A stretch of 64,000 bases of DNA from Metabacillus litoralis (GCF_003667825.1 NZ_CP033043.1:4968501-5032500); one strand, 5' to 3'; counted from the first letter of the stretch, positions 54,558 through 64,000 are shown. The notes: generated by a model from the sequence alone, not told the origin. Made by a program: numbers and translations.

Positions 54558-56246
54558 GTGAAAAAGTCGAAATTTTTTCTACTTTTAGCATTATCGCTAG
54601 TACTTAGCATGTTCTTAGCAGCATGTAACGGCGGTGGTGACACAACTACTGAGACTGAAGGCGACAAAGATACGGCTGAAGAAACAGTAGCGCAAGAACT
54701 AAAGGTTTTAGAAACATCTGAAATTCCATCTATGGATAGCGTTATGGCACAAGACTCTGCGAGTTTTACAGCTTTAGCTAATACTATGGAAGGGTTATAC
54801 CGTTTAGACCAAGATCAAAATCCTGTTCCTGGTATGGCTGATGGTGAGCCTGAAGTAAGTGAAGATGGACTTGTTTACACTGTTAAATTAAAAGATGCTA
54901 AATGGTCAAACGGAGATGCTGTTACGGCAGATGACTTCGTATTTGCATGGCAACGTGCGATTGACCCAGCAACTGCTTCTCCTTATGGTCCTTACATGAT
55001 GGAAGGAAAAATCAAAGGAGCAAAAGAAATTACTGAAGCTGCTGCGGCAGGTAAAGAAGTAGATCTTAACACTTTAGGTGTTAAAGCTATTGACGAAAAA
55101 ACTCTTGAAATTACTCTAGAAAAACCAGTACCATATTTCGAATCTTTAATGGCATTTGGTACTTTCTATCCTCAAAACAGAAAGTTTGTTGAGGAGCAAG
55201 GCGATAAATATGCAACTTCTCAAGATACATTAGTTTATAATGGTCCATTTGTTATGACAAACTGGGGTGGAACAACTGCTACAGAATGGACAATGGAAAA
55301 AAATACTGAGTATTGGGATGCTGAAACAGTATCTTTAGAAACAATTCAATACAACGTATTAAAAGATCCACAAGCTTCTGCTAACGCTTACGAAACTGGC
55401 GAAGCAGATATCACTGGTAAATTAGCATCAGATATCGTACCACAATATGAAGGTGACCCTAACCTTGTTAAATGGTTAGAGCCAACAATCTTCTGGATCA
55501 AAATGAATCAACAAAATGAAGCATTAGCAAACGAAAACATTCGTCGTGCGATTGCAACTGCGTTTAACAAAGAAGATTTAGCAACAAGCATTTTAAATAA
55601 CGGTTCTGTACCTGCAAACTATGCAGTTCCAGCTGGTTTCGTTAACCACCCTGACACTGGTGAAGATTTCCGTGAAGCAAATGGCGATCTTTTAACTTAC
55701 AATGTTGAAGAAGCTAAAAAGCTTTGGGAGCAAGGTTTAAAAGAACTTGGTACTGACTCTGTTGAATTAGTATACCTTGGTGGAGACACTGAAACTTCTA
55801 AGAAAACAGATGCTTATATTAAAGATCAATTAGAGAAAAACCTTCCAGGTTTAACTGTTGATGTTCAATCTGTTCCATTCAGCGTACGTTTAGACCGTGA
55901 CGTGAAAATGGATTATGATTTACAATTTGCTGGATGGGGTCCAGACTATCAAGATGCGATTTCTTTCTCTGATTTATGGATCACTGAAGGTGGAAACAAC
56001 AAAATGGCGTATTCTAACGAGCAATATGACAAATTGTTAGAAGATGCTCAATACACTTATGCTACTGAGCCTGCTAAGCGCTTTGAAGCACTTCAACAAG
56101 CAGAGAAAATTCTTCTTGAAGAAGATGCAGCACTTGCACCGGTTTACCAACGTTCATCAAACGTTCTTGTAGCAGATAAAGTAGAAGGCTTCACATATCA
56201 CTTTATTGGTCCTGAGTACAGCTATAAGTGGGTTAAAATTAAATAA
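54558..56246 (+). CDS. oppA: Oligopeptide ABC transporter, substrate-binding lipoprotein
   Basis: Peptide-binding lipoprotein of the Opp permease (562 residues), anchored outside the membrane. Signal: KKSKFFLLLALSLVLSMFLAAC with the lipobox LAAC (Cys22), followed by a Gly/Thr/Glu-rich linker. SBP family 5 motifs include YTVKLKDAKWSNGDAVTADD and NIRRAIATAFNKEDLA. The frame extends upstream to 54483, but the GTG at 54558 has GGGAGG 8 bases upstream and precedes the signal peptide. First gene of oppABCDF. It imports peptides for nutrition and, in Bacillus, the Phr/CSF signals of competence and sporulation. Confidence 0.95.
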   Translation: MKKSKFFLLLALSLVLSMFLAACNGGGDTTTETEGDKDTAEETVAQELKVLETSEIPSMDSVMAQDSASFTALANTMEGLYRLDQDQNPVPGMADGEPEVSEDGLVYTVKLKDAKWSNGDAVTADDFVFAWQRAIDPATASPYGPYMMEGKIKGAKEITEAAAAGKEVDLNTLGVKAIDEKTLEITLEKPVPYFESLMAFGTFYPQNRKFVEEQGDKYATSQDTLVYNGPFVMTNWGGTTATEWTMEKNTEYWDAETVSLETIQYNVLKDPQASANAYETGEADITGKLASDIVPQYEGDPNLVKWLEPTIFWIKMNQQNEALANENIRRAIATAFNKEDLATSILNNGSVPANYAVPAGFVNHPDTGEDFREANGDLLTYNVEEAKKLWEQGLKELGTDSVELVYLGGDTETSKKTDAYIKDQLEKNLPGLTVDVQSVPFSVRLDRDVKMDYDLQFAGWGPDYQDAISFSDLWITEGGNNKMAYSNEQYDKLLEDAQYTYATEPAKRFEALQQAEKILLEEDAALAPVYQRSSNVLVADKVEGFTYHFIGPEYSYKWVKIK

Positions 56247-56356
56247 TTTTATCCAGTAATACTATACTTCTTTCTTAATGGGTGAAAATACCACCTGGGG
56301 AGTCGGTGTCTTATAGTTTACGAAAAGGCCTAAAGTCGGTATAATTTAACGGGTTG

Positions 56357-56388
56357 AAGAGAGTATAGGTGATATACTCTCTTTTTCC
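56357..56388 (+). terminator. Intercistronic terminator-like hairpin between oppA and oppB
   Basis: AGAGAGTATA (56358-56367) and TATACTCTCT (56373-56382) around GGTGA, then TTTTT. It probably lets oppA be made in excess over the permease genes. Confidence 0.85.
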
Positions 56389-56446
56389 CTGTATAAGAAT
56401 TGTCGAAAAATGTTGAAAATTTAGTTTTCTTAGGAGGTGCTTATTG

Positions 56447-57376
56447 ATGGTTAAGTATATTTCCCAGCGTGTATTTTATATGCTCGTTACCCTGATTTTA
56501 ATTGCCACATTTACTTTTTTCCTCATGAAATTAATCCCTGGTACTCCCTTTACTAATGCAGGTAAGTTATCAGAAGCACAGTTAACAATCATGAAAGACA
56601 AGTATGGATTGGATGAGCCTGTGCCGGTACAGTACTTAACGTATATGGCAAATTTAGCAAAAGGTGATTTAGGTGTATCTTTCCAATTCAATAATGCCAA
56701 TGTAACAGATATTTTAATGGATCGTATTGGACCATCTGCTTTATTAGGTTTCCAGGCTATGCTATTTGGAACAATTATTGGTATTATTCTTGGAGTAATT
56801 GGGGCGCTCCGCCAAAATACATGGGTTGATTATAGCGCTACATTTATAGCCGTTATAGGTAAGTCGATTCCTTCTTTCGTATTTGCTGGTTTACTTCAAT
56901 ATTATATCGGAGTTAAATTAGGGTGGTTTCCTGTAGCTTTCTGGCGTGGGCCAGAATATACAGTTCTACCTACGATTGCTTTATCCATGTTCCCGATTTC
57001 AATTGCTGCTCGTTTCATGAGAACAGAAATGATTGAGGTTTTAGGTTCTGATTATATTACCCTTGCTAAAGCAAAAGGAGCTTCCGCTTTCGAGGTTGCC
57101 TTTAAACATGGTTTACGTAATGCGTTAATTCCTGTTATTACAGTATTAGGGCCATTAACAGTAAGTTTAATGACAGGATCATTAGTAATTGAACAAATCT
57201 TTGGTATTCCTGGATTAGGGGAACAATTTGTTAAATCAGTTAACGTTAATGACTACCCAGTTATTATGGGAACAACCATTTTATTCGCTGCATTGTTTAT
57301 TGTCGTTATCTTAGTTGTTGACTTATTGTACGGTCTAATTGATCCACGAATTCGTTTAGCGGGAGGTAAGAAGTAA
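56447..57376 (+). CDS. oppB: Oligopeptide ABC transporter permease OppB
   Basis: A 309-residue integral membrane permease of the BPD type with six helices. It starts MVKYISQRVFYMLVTLILI, then FTFFLMKLIPGTPF and a late EAA loop (YITLAKAKGASAFEVAFKHGLRNALIPV) that contacts the ATPases. AGGAGG lies 9 bases before the ATG; an in-frame TTG precedes it by one codon. Its stop overlaps the oppC start by one base. Confidence 0.95.
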   Translation: MVKYISQRVFYMLVTLILIATFTFFLMKLIPGTPFTNAGKLSEAQLTIMKDKYGLDEPVPVQYLTYMANLAKGDLGVSFQFNNANVTDILMDRIGPSALLGFQAMLFGTIIGIILGVIGALRQNTWVDYSATFIAVIGKSIPSFVFAGLLQYYIGVKLGWFPVAFWRGPEYTVLPTIALSMFPISIAARFMRTEMIEVLGSDYITLAKAKGASAFEVAFKHGLRNALIPVITVLGPLTVSLMTGSLVIEQIFGIPGLGEQFVKSVNVNDYPVIMGTTILFAALFIVVILVVDLLYGLIDPRIRLAGGKK

Positions 57377-58407
57377 TGTCACAGCATGAAAAAGAAATTT
57401 CAAAAGAATTGTTTCAACCCGCTAATATTGATGCTTCAGCTAGTGAAGAAATTTCAAAGCCCAGTTTGACTTATTGGCAGGATGCATGGTTACGTGTAAG
57501 AAAAAATACTGCCGCTATTATAAGCTTGGTTGTACTTATCTTGTTAACTATTCTTTCTTTAGTTGGACCTTTCTTAAATGATTATGATTACAGTACTCAA
57601 ACTGCAACACATGCAAACTTACCACCAAGAGTACAAGGCCTAGAAGATATTAGCTGGCTTCCTTTTGATGGTACACTTACAAAAAAGAATGGCGAAGAAT
57701 ACAACGCATATGAATTAAAGAATGCAACAGAAGAATATTATTGGTTTGGAACAGATAGCCTTGGGCGTGATATTTTCACGCGTGTTTGGAAGGGTACTCA
57801 AGTATCATTATATATTGCTGTATTAGCTGCAGTGATTGATATGATTATTGGTGTCGCTTATGGTGCCATTTCGGGTTACTTTGGCGGCAAAGTTGATACT
57901 GTTATGCAACGTATAATTGAGATATTAGTAGGTATTCCGAACCTCGTTGTTGTTATCTTGATGATCATAGTGCTCGAACCAGGTATAGTATCGATTACAA
58001 TTGCCTTGACCATTACAGGTTGGGTAGGTATGGCGAGGGTTGTTCGTGGTCAAGTTCTTAAGTTTAAGAACCAAGAGTTCGTTTTAGCATCACGTACATT
58101 AGGTGCCGGTCATTCAAAAATCATTTTAAAACATTTACTTCCTAACTTAGTGGGAGTCATTATTATCAATACAATGTTTACGATTCCAAGTGCAATCTTT
58201 TTTGAAGCATTCTTAAGCTTTATTGGATTGGGATTACAAGATCCTTTAGCATCTTTAGGAACATTAATTGATTCTGGTTTTAGAACATTACGTTTATATC
58301 CTTATCAAATGTTGTTCCCAGCGATTGTCATCAGTTTAATTATGGTATGTTTCAACATGATTGCTGACGGACTACGTGATGCATTAGATCCAAAAATGCG
58401 CGACTAA
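57376..58407 (+). CDS. oppC: Oligopeptide ABC transporter permease OppC
   Basis: A 343-residue permease partner of OppB. It has an N-terminal cytosolic extension (about 1-45), then six helices and the EAA loop (FVLASRTLGAGHSKIILKHLLPNL). The segment WFGTDSLGRDIFTRVWKGTQ is characteristic of DppC/OppC proteins. The first helix begins about residue 50. It overlaps the oppB stop by one base, so translation is coupled. Confidence 0.95.
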   Translation: MSQHEKEISKELFQPANIDASASEEISKPSLTYWQDAWLRVRKNTAAIISLVVLILLTILSLVGPFLNDYDYSTQTATHANLPPRVQGLEDISWLPFDGTLTKKNGEEYNAYELKNATEEYYWFGTDSLGRDIFTRVWKGTQVSLYIAVLAAVIDMIIGVAYGAISGYFGGKVDTVMQRIIEILVGIPNLVVVILMIIVLEPGIVSITIALTITGWVGMARVVRGQVLKFKNQEFVLASRTLGAGHSKIILKHLLPNLVGVIIINTMFTIPSAIFFEAFLSFIGLGLQDPLASLGTLIDSGFRTLRLYPYQMLFPAIVISLIMVCFNMIADGLRDALDPKMRD

Positions 58408-58425
58408 AAGGTAGGTGAATAGTTC

Positions 58426-59469
58426 ATGGAAAAAATATTAGAAGTGAAGGATCTACACATTTCCTTCCACACATTTGGAGGAGAGGTTCAGGCGATTCGA
58501 GGTGTAAACTTTGACCTATTCAAAGGGGAAACTCTTGCAATCGTTGGTGAATCCGGATCAGGAAAATCAGTTACAACAAAATCAATTATGCGCCTTTTAC
58601 CTGAATCTAATTCAGAAATTAAAAAAGGTGAAATTTTATTTGATGGAAAAGATTTAGCAAAGCTTCCTAATAAAGCAATGCAAAAAATTCGTGGTAAAGA
58701 TATTTCAATGATCTTTCAAGATCCAATGACATCGTTAAATCCAACAATGAAGGTTGGAAAACAAATTGTGGAGCCGATTACAAAGCACCAAAACCTAAGT
58801 AAATCGGCAGCAAGAGAACGTGCAATAGATTTATTACGTTTAGTAGGAATTCCGCAACCAGAAGAGCGTTTCAACCAATATCCTCACCAATTTTCAGGTG
58901 GTATGAGACAAAGGGTAGTAATTGCAATTGCTCTAGCTTGTAATCCAAAGGTTTTGATTGCCGATGAGCCGACAACTGCTCTAGATGTTACAATTCAAGC
59001 ACAAATACTTGAATTAATGAAGGATCTTCAAAAGAAAATTGATACGTCCATAGTTTTCATCACTCATGACCTTGGTGTAGTAGCAAATGTTGCTGACCGA
59101 GTGGCTGTAATGTATGGAGGAAAAATTGTGGAGATTGGGACAGTGGATGAAGTATTTTATAATCCACAGCATCCATACACATGGGGACTTATCAGTTCAA
59201 TGCCAAGTCTTGATTCAGAAGACGCAGAATTATATGCAATCCCAGGTACACCACCTGACCTTTTAAATCCACCTGTTGGTGATGCATTTGCTGCTCGTAA
59301 TGAATATGCTATGCAAATTGATTTAGAACAACAGCCACCGATGTATCAAGTATCACCTACACATTATGCTGCAACATGGTTGTTGCACCCAGATGCGCCT
59401 AAAGTTGAGCCACCTATAGCTGTTCAACGCCGTAGACGTCAGTTCCCTGGAAACAAGGAGGGAAAATAA
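58426..59469 (+). CDS. oppD: Oligopeptide ABC transporter ATPase OppD
   Basis: One of two ATPases powering the permease (347 residues). Walker [10 protein letters not shown]-loop [12 protein letters not shown], signature [12 protein letters not shown] and Walker [14 protein letters not shown] are all intact. The C-terminal oligopeptide-specific tail is present ([19 protein letters not shown]), though it lacks the Cys residues of Fe-S-type OppD tails. GTAGGTG lies upstream of the ATG. oppF begins on the base after its stop. Confidence 0.96.
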   Translation: MEKILEVKDLHISFHTFGGEVQAIRGVNFDLFKGETLAIVGESGSGKSVTTKSIMRLLPESNSEIKKGEILFDGKDLAKLPNKAMQKIRGKDISMIFQDPMTSLNPTMKVGKQIVEPITKHQNLSKSAARERAIDLLRLVGIPQPEERFNQYPHQFSGGMRQRVVIAIALACNPKVLIADEPTTALDVTIQAQILELMKDLQKKIDTSIVFITHDLGVVANVADRVAVMYGGKIVEIGTVDEVFYNPQHPYTWGLISSMPSLDSEDAELYAIPGTPPDLLNPPVGDAFAARNEYAMQIDLEQQPPMYQVSPTHYAATWLLHPDAPKVEPPIAVQRRRRQFPGNKEGK

Positions 59470-60411
59470 ATGGCAGAAAAGAAATTACTTGAAATTAAGA
59501 ATTTGAAGCAATATTTTAATGTTGATAAGCCGAATGAAGTAAAGGCTGTTGATAATATCTCTTTTGATATTTATAAAGGAGAAACACTTGGTCTTGTAGG
59601 GGAATCCGGTTGTGGAAAATCTACAACAGGTCGTACAATTATTCGATTGTACGATGCGACTGGTGGAGAGGTTCTTTATGATGGCGTCAACGTTCATGGA
59701 AAGAAATCAAAAGAAGAATTAAAAGCTTTTAACCGTAAAATGCAGATGATTTTCCAAGATCCATATGCATCGTTAAATCCACGTATGAAAGTTTCTGATG
59801 TTATTGCTGAAGGAATTGACATTCATGGTCTTGCTAAAACGAAAAAAGAGCGTATGGAAAAGGTTTACGAGCTTTTAGAAACGGTTGGTTTAAACCGTGA
59901 GCATGCTAACCGTTATCCACATGAATTCAGTGGTGGACAACGTCAGCGTATCGGAATTGCTCGCGCTCTAGCAGTTGATCCTGATTTCATCATTGCCGAT
60001 GAGCCGATCTCTGCTTTGGACGTATCTATTCAAGCTCAGGTTGTAAACTTAATGAAAAAGCTTCAAAAGGATAAAGGATTAACATACTTATTTATTGCCC
60101 ATGATTTATCAATGGTTAAATATATAAGCGACCGTATTGGGGTTATGTATTTCGGTAGACTAGTTGAGCTAGCAACAGCTGATGAGCTATATAATAACCC
60201 AATTCATCCTTACACACAGTCTTTATTATCTGCAATCCCTCTACCGGATCCAGATTATGAACGCACTCGTGTGAGAAAAACCTATGACCCAAGTCAGCAC
60301 AATTATAAACCTGACGAAGAAGTTGAATTCAGAGAAGTAAAGCCAGGACACTTTGTTATGTGTTCAAAAGCTGAATTTGAAAAATACCAAAAAGAAAATG
60401 GTACTAAATAA
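59470..60411 (+). CDS. oppF: Oligopeptide ABC transporter ATPase OppF
   Basis: Second ATPase of the Opp system (313 residues). Walker [10 protein letters not shown], signature [12 protein letters not shown] and Walker [14 protein letters not shown] are intact, with the C-terminal [18 protein letters not shown] of OppF/DppF. It begins directly after the oppD stop; GGAGG lies in the end of oppD. A terminator follows. B. subtilis has yjbB after oppF; it is absent here. Confidence 0.96.
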   Translation: MAEKKLLEIKNLKQYFNVDKPNEVKAVDNISFDIYKGETLGLVGESGCGKSTTGRTIIRLYDATGGEVLYDGVNVHGKKSKEELKAFNRKMQMIFQDPYASLNPRMKVSDVIAEGIDIHGLAKTKKERMEKVYELLETVGLNREHANRYPHEFSGGQRQRIGIARALAVDPDFIIADEPISALDVSIQAQVVNLMKKLQKDKGLTYLFIAHDLSMVKYISDRIGVMYFGRLVELATADELYNNPIHPYTQSLLSAIPLPDPDYERTRVRKTYDPSQHNYKPDEEVEFREVKPGHFVMCSKAEFEKYQKENGTK

Positions 60412-60467
60412 TAATCGAGAGACTGCCTAGGTAGGATACGTTATCTAGGGCACAATAATGTAACATG

Positions 60468-60510
60468 AAAAGACCATCAAATTGTAGACTGTTTGATGGT
60501 CTCTTTTTGT
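60468..60510 (+). terminator. Terminator of the opp operon
   Basis: AGACCATCAAA and TTTGATGGTCT arms around TTGTAGACTG, then CTTTTT. Confidence 0.92.
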
Positions 60511-60756
60511 TTATATGAAGGTTTGTCCTTGAATTAAACCACATGGAATTGATTTGCTGGTCCTTTAATCTTCAATAAGTACAAATCAACCAATCATTCG
60601 CTAAAAAATTTTTTCCTATATTCGAAATCTACATAAATGCATACACTAACAAAGGGGTACAGAAGGTTAGGTTCTACTATTTATATGTTTAATAAAAAAA
60701 AAGAAGGGTATAGATAATTATGGGAGAATTTATTAAATGGTGATAGGAGCAGAAAA
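60511..60756. other. Intergenic stretch before yjbC, no clear feature
   Basis: AT-rich with no ORF. A weak ribosome site (ATAGGAG) lies just before yjbC. No promoter was fixed. Confidence 0.5.
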
Positions 60757-61332
60757 ATGAACTGGTATGAAAAGTTAAATCAGTATTTTCCCATCGAAGA
60801 GATGAAGTCTAAAGATCACATAGAGGCCTTACTAGAAGAAAAAGGTGACATTTACCATAAAGATGAAGGAAAAAAGCATGTCTTGATGTATGCTGAGCTA
60901 GATGATTTTATCTTCATTGATTACCTATTTGTATCAAAAGATGCAAGAGGAGAAGGTCTAGGCAGCAAACTAATTGATAAATTAAAGAAAAAAAACAAAC
61001 CAATTATCCTCGAAGTTGAACCGGTGAATTATGAAGATACCGATACAGCAAAAAGGCTTAAGTTTTATCAAAGACAAGGGTTTAAACATGCTAATACAAT
61101 CGGATATGAAAGAAGATCTCTTGCAACAAATGAAGTAAATAAATTAGAGATTCTTTACTGGGCTCCAAATGATGAATCAGAGGAAACAATATTTCAGGCA
61201 ATGCAAAGAACATATAAACTTATTCATACATTTAAAGATAAAGAATTATATGGTGAATCTTATCAACCTGTTCATGAAGTATTATCAATGGATGAGGAAA
61301 ATAAACATAACATTTTCGATGAGTTAAGTTAA
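60757..61332 (+). CDS. yjbC: GNAT-family N-acetyltransferase, YjbC
   Basis: A 191-residue GNAT protein; the acetyl-CoA loop is VSKDARGEGLGSKLIDKLK (about 60-80) with EVEPVNYEDTDTAKRL and FYQRQGFKHAN following. Substrate unknown. TAGGAG precedes the ATG. It lies just upstream of spx as in B. subtilis, where yjbC and spx can be co-transcribed under several sigma factors. The C-terminal 50 residues have no recognised role. Confidence 0.9.
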   Translation: MNWYEKLNQYFPIEEMKSKDHIEALLEEKGDIYHKDEGKKHVLMYAELDDFIFIDYLFVSKDARGEGLGSKLIDKLKKKNKPIILEVEPVNYEDTDTAKRLKFYQRQGFKHANTIGYERRSLATNEVNKLEILYWAPNDESEETIFQAMQRTYKLIHTFKDKELYGESYQPVHEVLSMDEENKHNIFDELS

Positions 61333-61581
61333 TTGAGAATGGGTTTTCTGACTTATATGGATGGATATAATTACAACTTATCCATATTAAGTCACTACAT
61401 ATCAAGAGTTTTCCTAGCTTTTTTAAGGATTGTAATCGTTTTGTCATACTTTTAACGTAATATCTATATCCATACTTACTTTTTTATAGTATAATCAATT
61501 TAGTAATTCTTATTTAAAGTAATTTTAATTATATAGACGTTTTAGTTTTAACTCATTCTATATTTAGAGGAGTGAATGTTC

Positions 61582-61977
61582 ATGGTTACATTGTATACAT
61601 CACCTAGTTGTACTTCATGTAGAAAAGCAAAAGCATGGTTAGAAGAGCACGAAATTGCATATGTTGAAAGAAATATTTTTTCTGAGCCTTTAAGCATTCA
61701 AGAAATTAAAGAAATTTTAAGAATGACAGAGGATGGAACGGATGAAATTATTTCTACTCGTTCTAAAATCTTTCAAAAGCTAAATATCAACTTAGAAACT
61801 ATGCCTTTACAAGATTTATATAATTTAATTCAAGAAAATCCAGGACTTCTTCGCCGTCCGATTATAATCGATGAGAAGAGATTACAAGTTGGATATAATG
61901 AAGATGAAATCCGTCGTTTTCTTCCACGCCGTGTTCGCACATATCAACTACAAGAAGCACAGCGCTTAGTTAATTAA
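61582..61977 (+). CDS. spx: Spx, RNA-polymerase-binding stress regulator
   Basis: Controls the thiol-stress response by binding the RNA polymerase alpha subunit. The 131-residue ArsC-like protein has the redox switch CTSC (Cys10-Cys13) and the conserved [21 protein letters not shown], ending LQEAQRLVN. The start at 61582 has GAGGAG 9 bases upstream; the ATG two codons earlier lies too close. Its level is normally set by ClpXP proteolysis with the adaptor YjbH. It lies near mecA, whose product is the adaptor for ClpCP. Confidence 0.97.
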   Translation: MVTLYTSPSCTSCRKAKAWLEEHEIAYVERNIFSEPLSIQEIKEILRMTEDGTDEIISTRSKIFQKLNINLETMPLQDLYNLIQENPGLLRRPIIIDEKRLQVGYNEDEIRRFLPRRVRTYQLQEAQRLVN

Positions 61978-61987
61978 ATATGAAAAC

Positions 61988-62015
61988 TGAAGAGGCAAAT
62001 CATTTGCCTCTTTGT
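61988..62015 (+). terminator. Terminator of spx
   Basis: AAGAGGCAAA and TTTGCCTCTT arms around TCA, followed by TGTTTGTT. Confidence 0.82.
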
Positions 62016-62041
62016 TTGTTATATTATTTAGTGAATCTTTG

Positions 62042-62722
62042 TTAATCCCTGCGAGCAGTCTGAAAGTTGATCATTTGGTGGTACAGAACACCTGCTAATA
62101 TAATAAATGAGGCTGTCATATAAGGTATGCTCATTTCAAGCATTGGGTGTGAATAGAAGATTCCCTGTAGTTTCGGTTCTTCTACAATCATTTTCCCTGA
62201 AGTAAAGGCAAGCAGACCGCCACCAATATAAACAAGGAATGGATACTTTGTTAATAGGACGAGGATTATTTTACTTCCCCAAATAATAATAGGTATTGAA
62301 ATAAATAACCCCATTGCTACTAGTAACATATGACCCTGTGCTGCTCCAGCAACTGCTAAAACATTATCAAATCCCATTAATAAATCAGCAATAACGATTG
62401 TTTTGATGGCTCTCCATAGTGACGGATGACTTTTGATTTTGCTTGTGTCATCTTCTTTACCTGCAATCAAATTGTAGGCAATATAAAGTAGGAAAACCCC
62501 GCCAACCAGTTGTAAAAAAGGTATTTTCAACAAATAAACAGCTATTAAAGTAATGAAAATTCGAAATACAATTGCGAGCATGGTTCCTAAAATGATTGCT
62601 TTATTTCGTTGCAAAACGGGTAAGTTACGACAGGCTAAAGCAATGACTACAGCGTTGTCAGCACCAAGTACTAGATCGATGCCTATGATCATGAGAAGTG
62701 ATAAAAGAAAATCTTGTTCCAT
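62042..62722 (-). CDS. yjbE: TerC-family membrane protein, YjbE
   Basis: A 226-residue protein with about seven helices of the TerC family (LGADNAVVIALACRNLP, LLMGFDNVLAVAGAA). Bacillus relatives are proposed to export manganese and help metalate secreted proteins; the exact cargo is not shown by the sequence. Conserved acids in the first and fourth helices (GADNA, GFDNV) would line the metal path. AGAGGG is upstream of the ATG. The Mn2+ riboswitch (yybP-ykoY) seen before some TerC genes is not apparent here; a dispersed repeat fills the upstream region. Confidence 0.92.
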   Translation of the reverse strand: MEQDFLLSLLMIIGIDLVLGADNAVVIALACRNLPVLQRNKAIILGTMLAIVFRIFITLIAVYLLKIPFLQLVGGVFLLYIAYNLIAGKEDDTSKIKSHPSLWRAIKTIVIADLLMGFDNVLAVAGAAQGHMLLVAMGLFISIPIIIWGSKIILVLLTKYPFLVYIGGGLLAFTSGKMIVEEPKLQGIFYSHPMLEMSIPYMTASFIILAGVLYHQMINFQTARRD

Positions 62723-62778
62723 AGTTAATACCCTCTTTTCAGCAGAAAAAGTATAGAAGTTTGTAATTTTTTTTGGTG

Positions 62779-62957
62779 TCTAGCTTCAGGCGCCATCGTC
62801 GAAGCACAGGACGTGCAAGAGCAGTCATTGCGATTGACGTTGCGTTTTTGACTGCCTCGAGGTCATAAGTCAAATAGGAATTGAAGGCAGAGAACACCTT
62901 CCATTCCTATTCCCCTTATGCTTGTCGCCGAAAACTTAGCGCCTTTCGCTTTTCTAA
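62779..62957. repeat. Dispersed structured repeat, copy 2
   Basis: Shares CTAGCTTCAG, CCTCGAGGTCATAAG, CTTATGCTTGTCG and GCGCCTTTCGCTTTTC with copy 1 at 21682-21800. Its central arms are AATAGGAAT (62873-62881) and ATTCCTATT (62903-62911), changed in step relative to copy 1. An extra hairpin, GCAGTCA (62821-62827) with TGACTGC (62849-62855), is inserted. Confidence 0.85.
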
Positions 62958-63185
62958 TGCTCGTACAATTATATGAAAACATTCATAAGATATGCTTGTA
63001 GAATCATATAGGTAAAATAACTGTTTTTGAAAATTCGGAGTTTTTTTATTTCATTTAAGTACTTTTTATCATAAAATAGGAGTACAAGATTCTTTCATAA
63101 TTGAAGGTTCTAAAGCACTAGTGTGAAGATTTTCTAGCTTTTTTTGGAGGATATTTACACTTTCCTTTTACCCACGGTTAAATAG

Positions 63186-63214
63186 TTGAAAATTTGGGTA
63201 AAGTGTAGTAAAGT
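63186..63214 (+). promoter_or_regulatory. Promoter of mecA
   Basis: TTGAAA (63186-63191), 17-bp spacer, TAAAGT (63209-63214), 59 bases before the ATG. The transcribed leader contains a short ACAAC...GTTGT hairpin. Confidence 0.65.
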
Positions 63215-63273
63215 ACAACTACCCTGAGGGGGGTTGTCCCTTCAACATCTTATATAGAAGGGAAGGTTGAGTA

Positions 63274-63945
63274 ATGGAGATTGAACGTATAAACGAGAAT
63301 ACTGTAAAGTTTTATATCTCATATTTAGATATAGAAGAGCGTGGTTTTGATCGCGATGAAATCTGGTATAACCGTGATCGAAGTGAGGAACTTTTCTGGG
63401 AAATGATGGATGAAGTTCATGAAGAAGAAGAATTTATGGTTGAAGGTCCACTTTGGATCCAAGTTCAAGCACTAGATAAAGGGCTTGAGGTAATCGTAAC
63501 GAAAGCTCAAGTGTCTAAAGACGGACAAAAGCTAGAGCTTCCTATTTCTGACGATAAACTTAAAGAAATCCCGGTGGATGAAAATATAGAATCATTGTTA
63601 GATCATCATTTTAATAAGTCGAATGATTCACAGGAAGATCAAATTGAAGAATTGGAACAACAGCTTCAGTTTGTCTTAAAGTTTAATGATTTAGAAAATA
63701 TTATTTCTTTGTCTAAGTATTCATCTCTTTCAGGAATGACGAATCACTTATTCTCACTCGACCAAAATTACTATTTATTTGTTGAGTTTGAAGACGAAGT
63801 GAGTGATGAGGAAATTGAGAATACATTAAGTATTCTACTTGAATATGGACAAGAATCAAGAGTAACCATTCATCGACTTGAGGAATATGGTAACTTAATT
63901 GCAAAAGACTATGCATTAAATGTGATAAGAAAACATTTTTCATAA
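63274..63945 (+). CDS. mecA: MecA, adaptor protein for ClpCP
   Basis: Brings ComK, ComS and other substrates to the ClpCP protease, so it restrains competence. The 223-residue protein has the N-terminal substrate-binding domain (MEIERINENTVKFYISYLDIEERGF) and a C-terminal ClpC-binding domain (about 120-223, FVEFEDEVSDEEIENTLSILLEYG), joined by an acidic linker (EDQIEELEQQ). Length fits the family. AAGG and a weak GAAGG site are upstream of the ATG. It lies in the B. subtilis order spx-yjbE-mecA. Confidence 0.96.
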   Translation: MEIERINENTVKFYISYLDIEERGFDRDEIWYNRDRSEELFWEMMDEVHEEEEFMVEGPLWIQVQALDKGLEVIVTKAQVSKDGQKLELPISDDKLKEIPVDENIESLLDHHFNKSNDSQEDQIEELEQQLQFVLKFNDLENIISLSKYSSLSGMTNHLFSLDQNYYLFVEFEDEVSDEEIENTLSILLEYGQESRVTIHRLEEYGNLIAKDYALNVIRKHFS

Positions 63946-63963
63946 TAGATCAAAGTTGGGAGA

Positions 63964-63993
63964 GACCGATTTCATGTAAATCGGTTTTTTTTA
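63964..63993 (+). terminator. Terminator of mecA
   Basis: ACCGATTT and AAATCGGT arms around CATGT, then TTTTTTT. Confidence 0.92.
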
Positions 63994-64000
63994 TTCATTG

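Noticed and set aside
62723..63000. Manganese riboswitch (yybP-ykoY type) upstream of yjbE
   Set aside because: The upstream sequence is accounted for by the dispersed repeat; the conserved loop sequences of that riboswitch were not seen.

Overview
The window reads as a chromosomal segment of a low-GC Gram-positive bacterium of the family Bacillaceae (Bacillus in the broad sense, perhaps a Metabacillus/Cytobacillus-type genome; genus not determined). The basis is strong Shine-Dalgarno sites (AGGAGG/AAGGAG), U-tailed hairpin terminators, S-box and T-box leaders, competence genes (med, comZ, mecA) and a gene order matching two blocks of the Bacillus subtilis map: asnO-yisQ-yisR and yitJ-yitK-yitL...yitS-yitT-ipi-yizC-yitU-yitV-yitW, then argCJBD-carAB-argF, yjzC-yjzD-yjaU-yjaV-med-comZ, fabHA-fabF-yjaZ, yjbA-trpS, oppABCDF, yjbC-spx-yjbE-mecA. 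Family names and synteny come from memory of those families; no search was run.

Layout. 1-6.3 kb: 3' end of asnO, a membrane diguanylate cyclase, a 13-unit array of 52-bp palindromic repeats, and a divergent MATE/AraC pair (yisQ/yisR). 6.3-15.2 kb is the most accessory part: a cyclomaltodextrinase-type GH13 enzyme, a membrane-anchored GH13 relative that has lost all catalytic residues, an IS110-family insertion sequence with a probable bridge-RNA region, a 40-bp perfect palindrome, an SDR stress dehydrogenase, a MarR regulator, a DUF3231 protein and an azoreductase. 15.2-23.6 kb: methionine/one-carbon block (metH, yitJ) behind a SAM riboswitch whose third arm carries a roughly 230-nt structured insertion, then yitK and yitL. 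23.7-26.4 kb: a BMP-type nucleoside-binding lipoprotein in an operon with a chemoreceptor. 26.6-31.9 kb: yitS/yitT/ipi/yitU/yitV/yitW and three small genes. 32.1-41.8 kb: arginine/carbamoyl-phosphate operon with ARG-box-like sites. 41.9-43.0 kb: a second array, 22 units at exactly 52 bp. 43.1-53.8 kb: uppP, small yjz genes, med-comZ, FapR-controlled fabHA, fabF, yjaZ, yjbA, and trpS behind a tryptophan T-box. 54-60.5 kb: opp oligopeptide permease. 60.7 kb to the end: yjbC, spx, yjbE, mecA.

How the genes work together. yitJ and metH remethylate homocysteine with folate-derived methyl groups under SAM feedback. argCJBD makes ornithine, carAB carbamoyl phosphate and argF citrulline. fabHA and fabF initiate and extend fatty acids under FapR. 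opp, med, comZ, spx and mecA form the competence/stress cluster in which peptides are imported, Med and ComZ tune comK, and MecA and Spx feed the ClpCP/ClpXP networks. The observations most worth follow-up are the expanded SAM riboswitch, the two unrelated repeat arrays sharing an exact 52-bp pitch with covarying palindromic arms, the dead GH13 membrane protein, the IS110 bridge-RNA candidate, and the lipoprotein/chemoreceptor pair.
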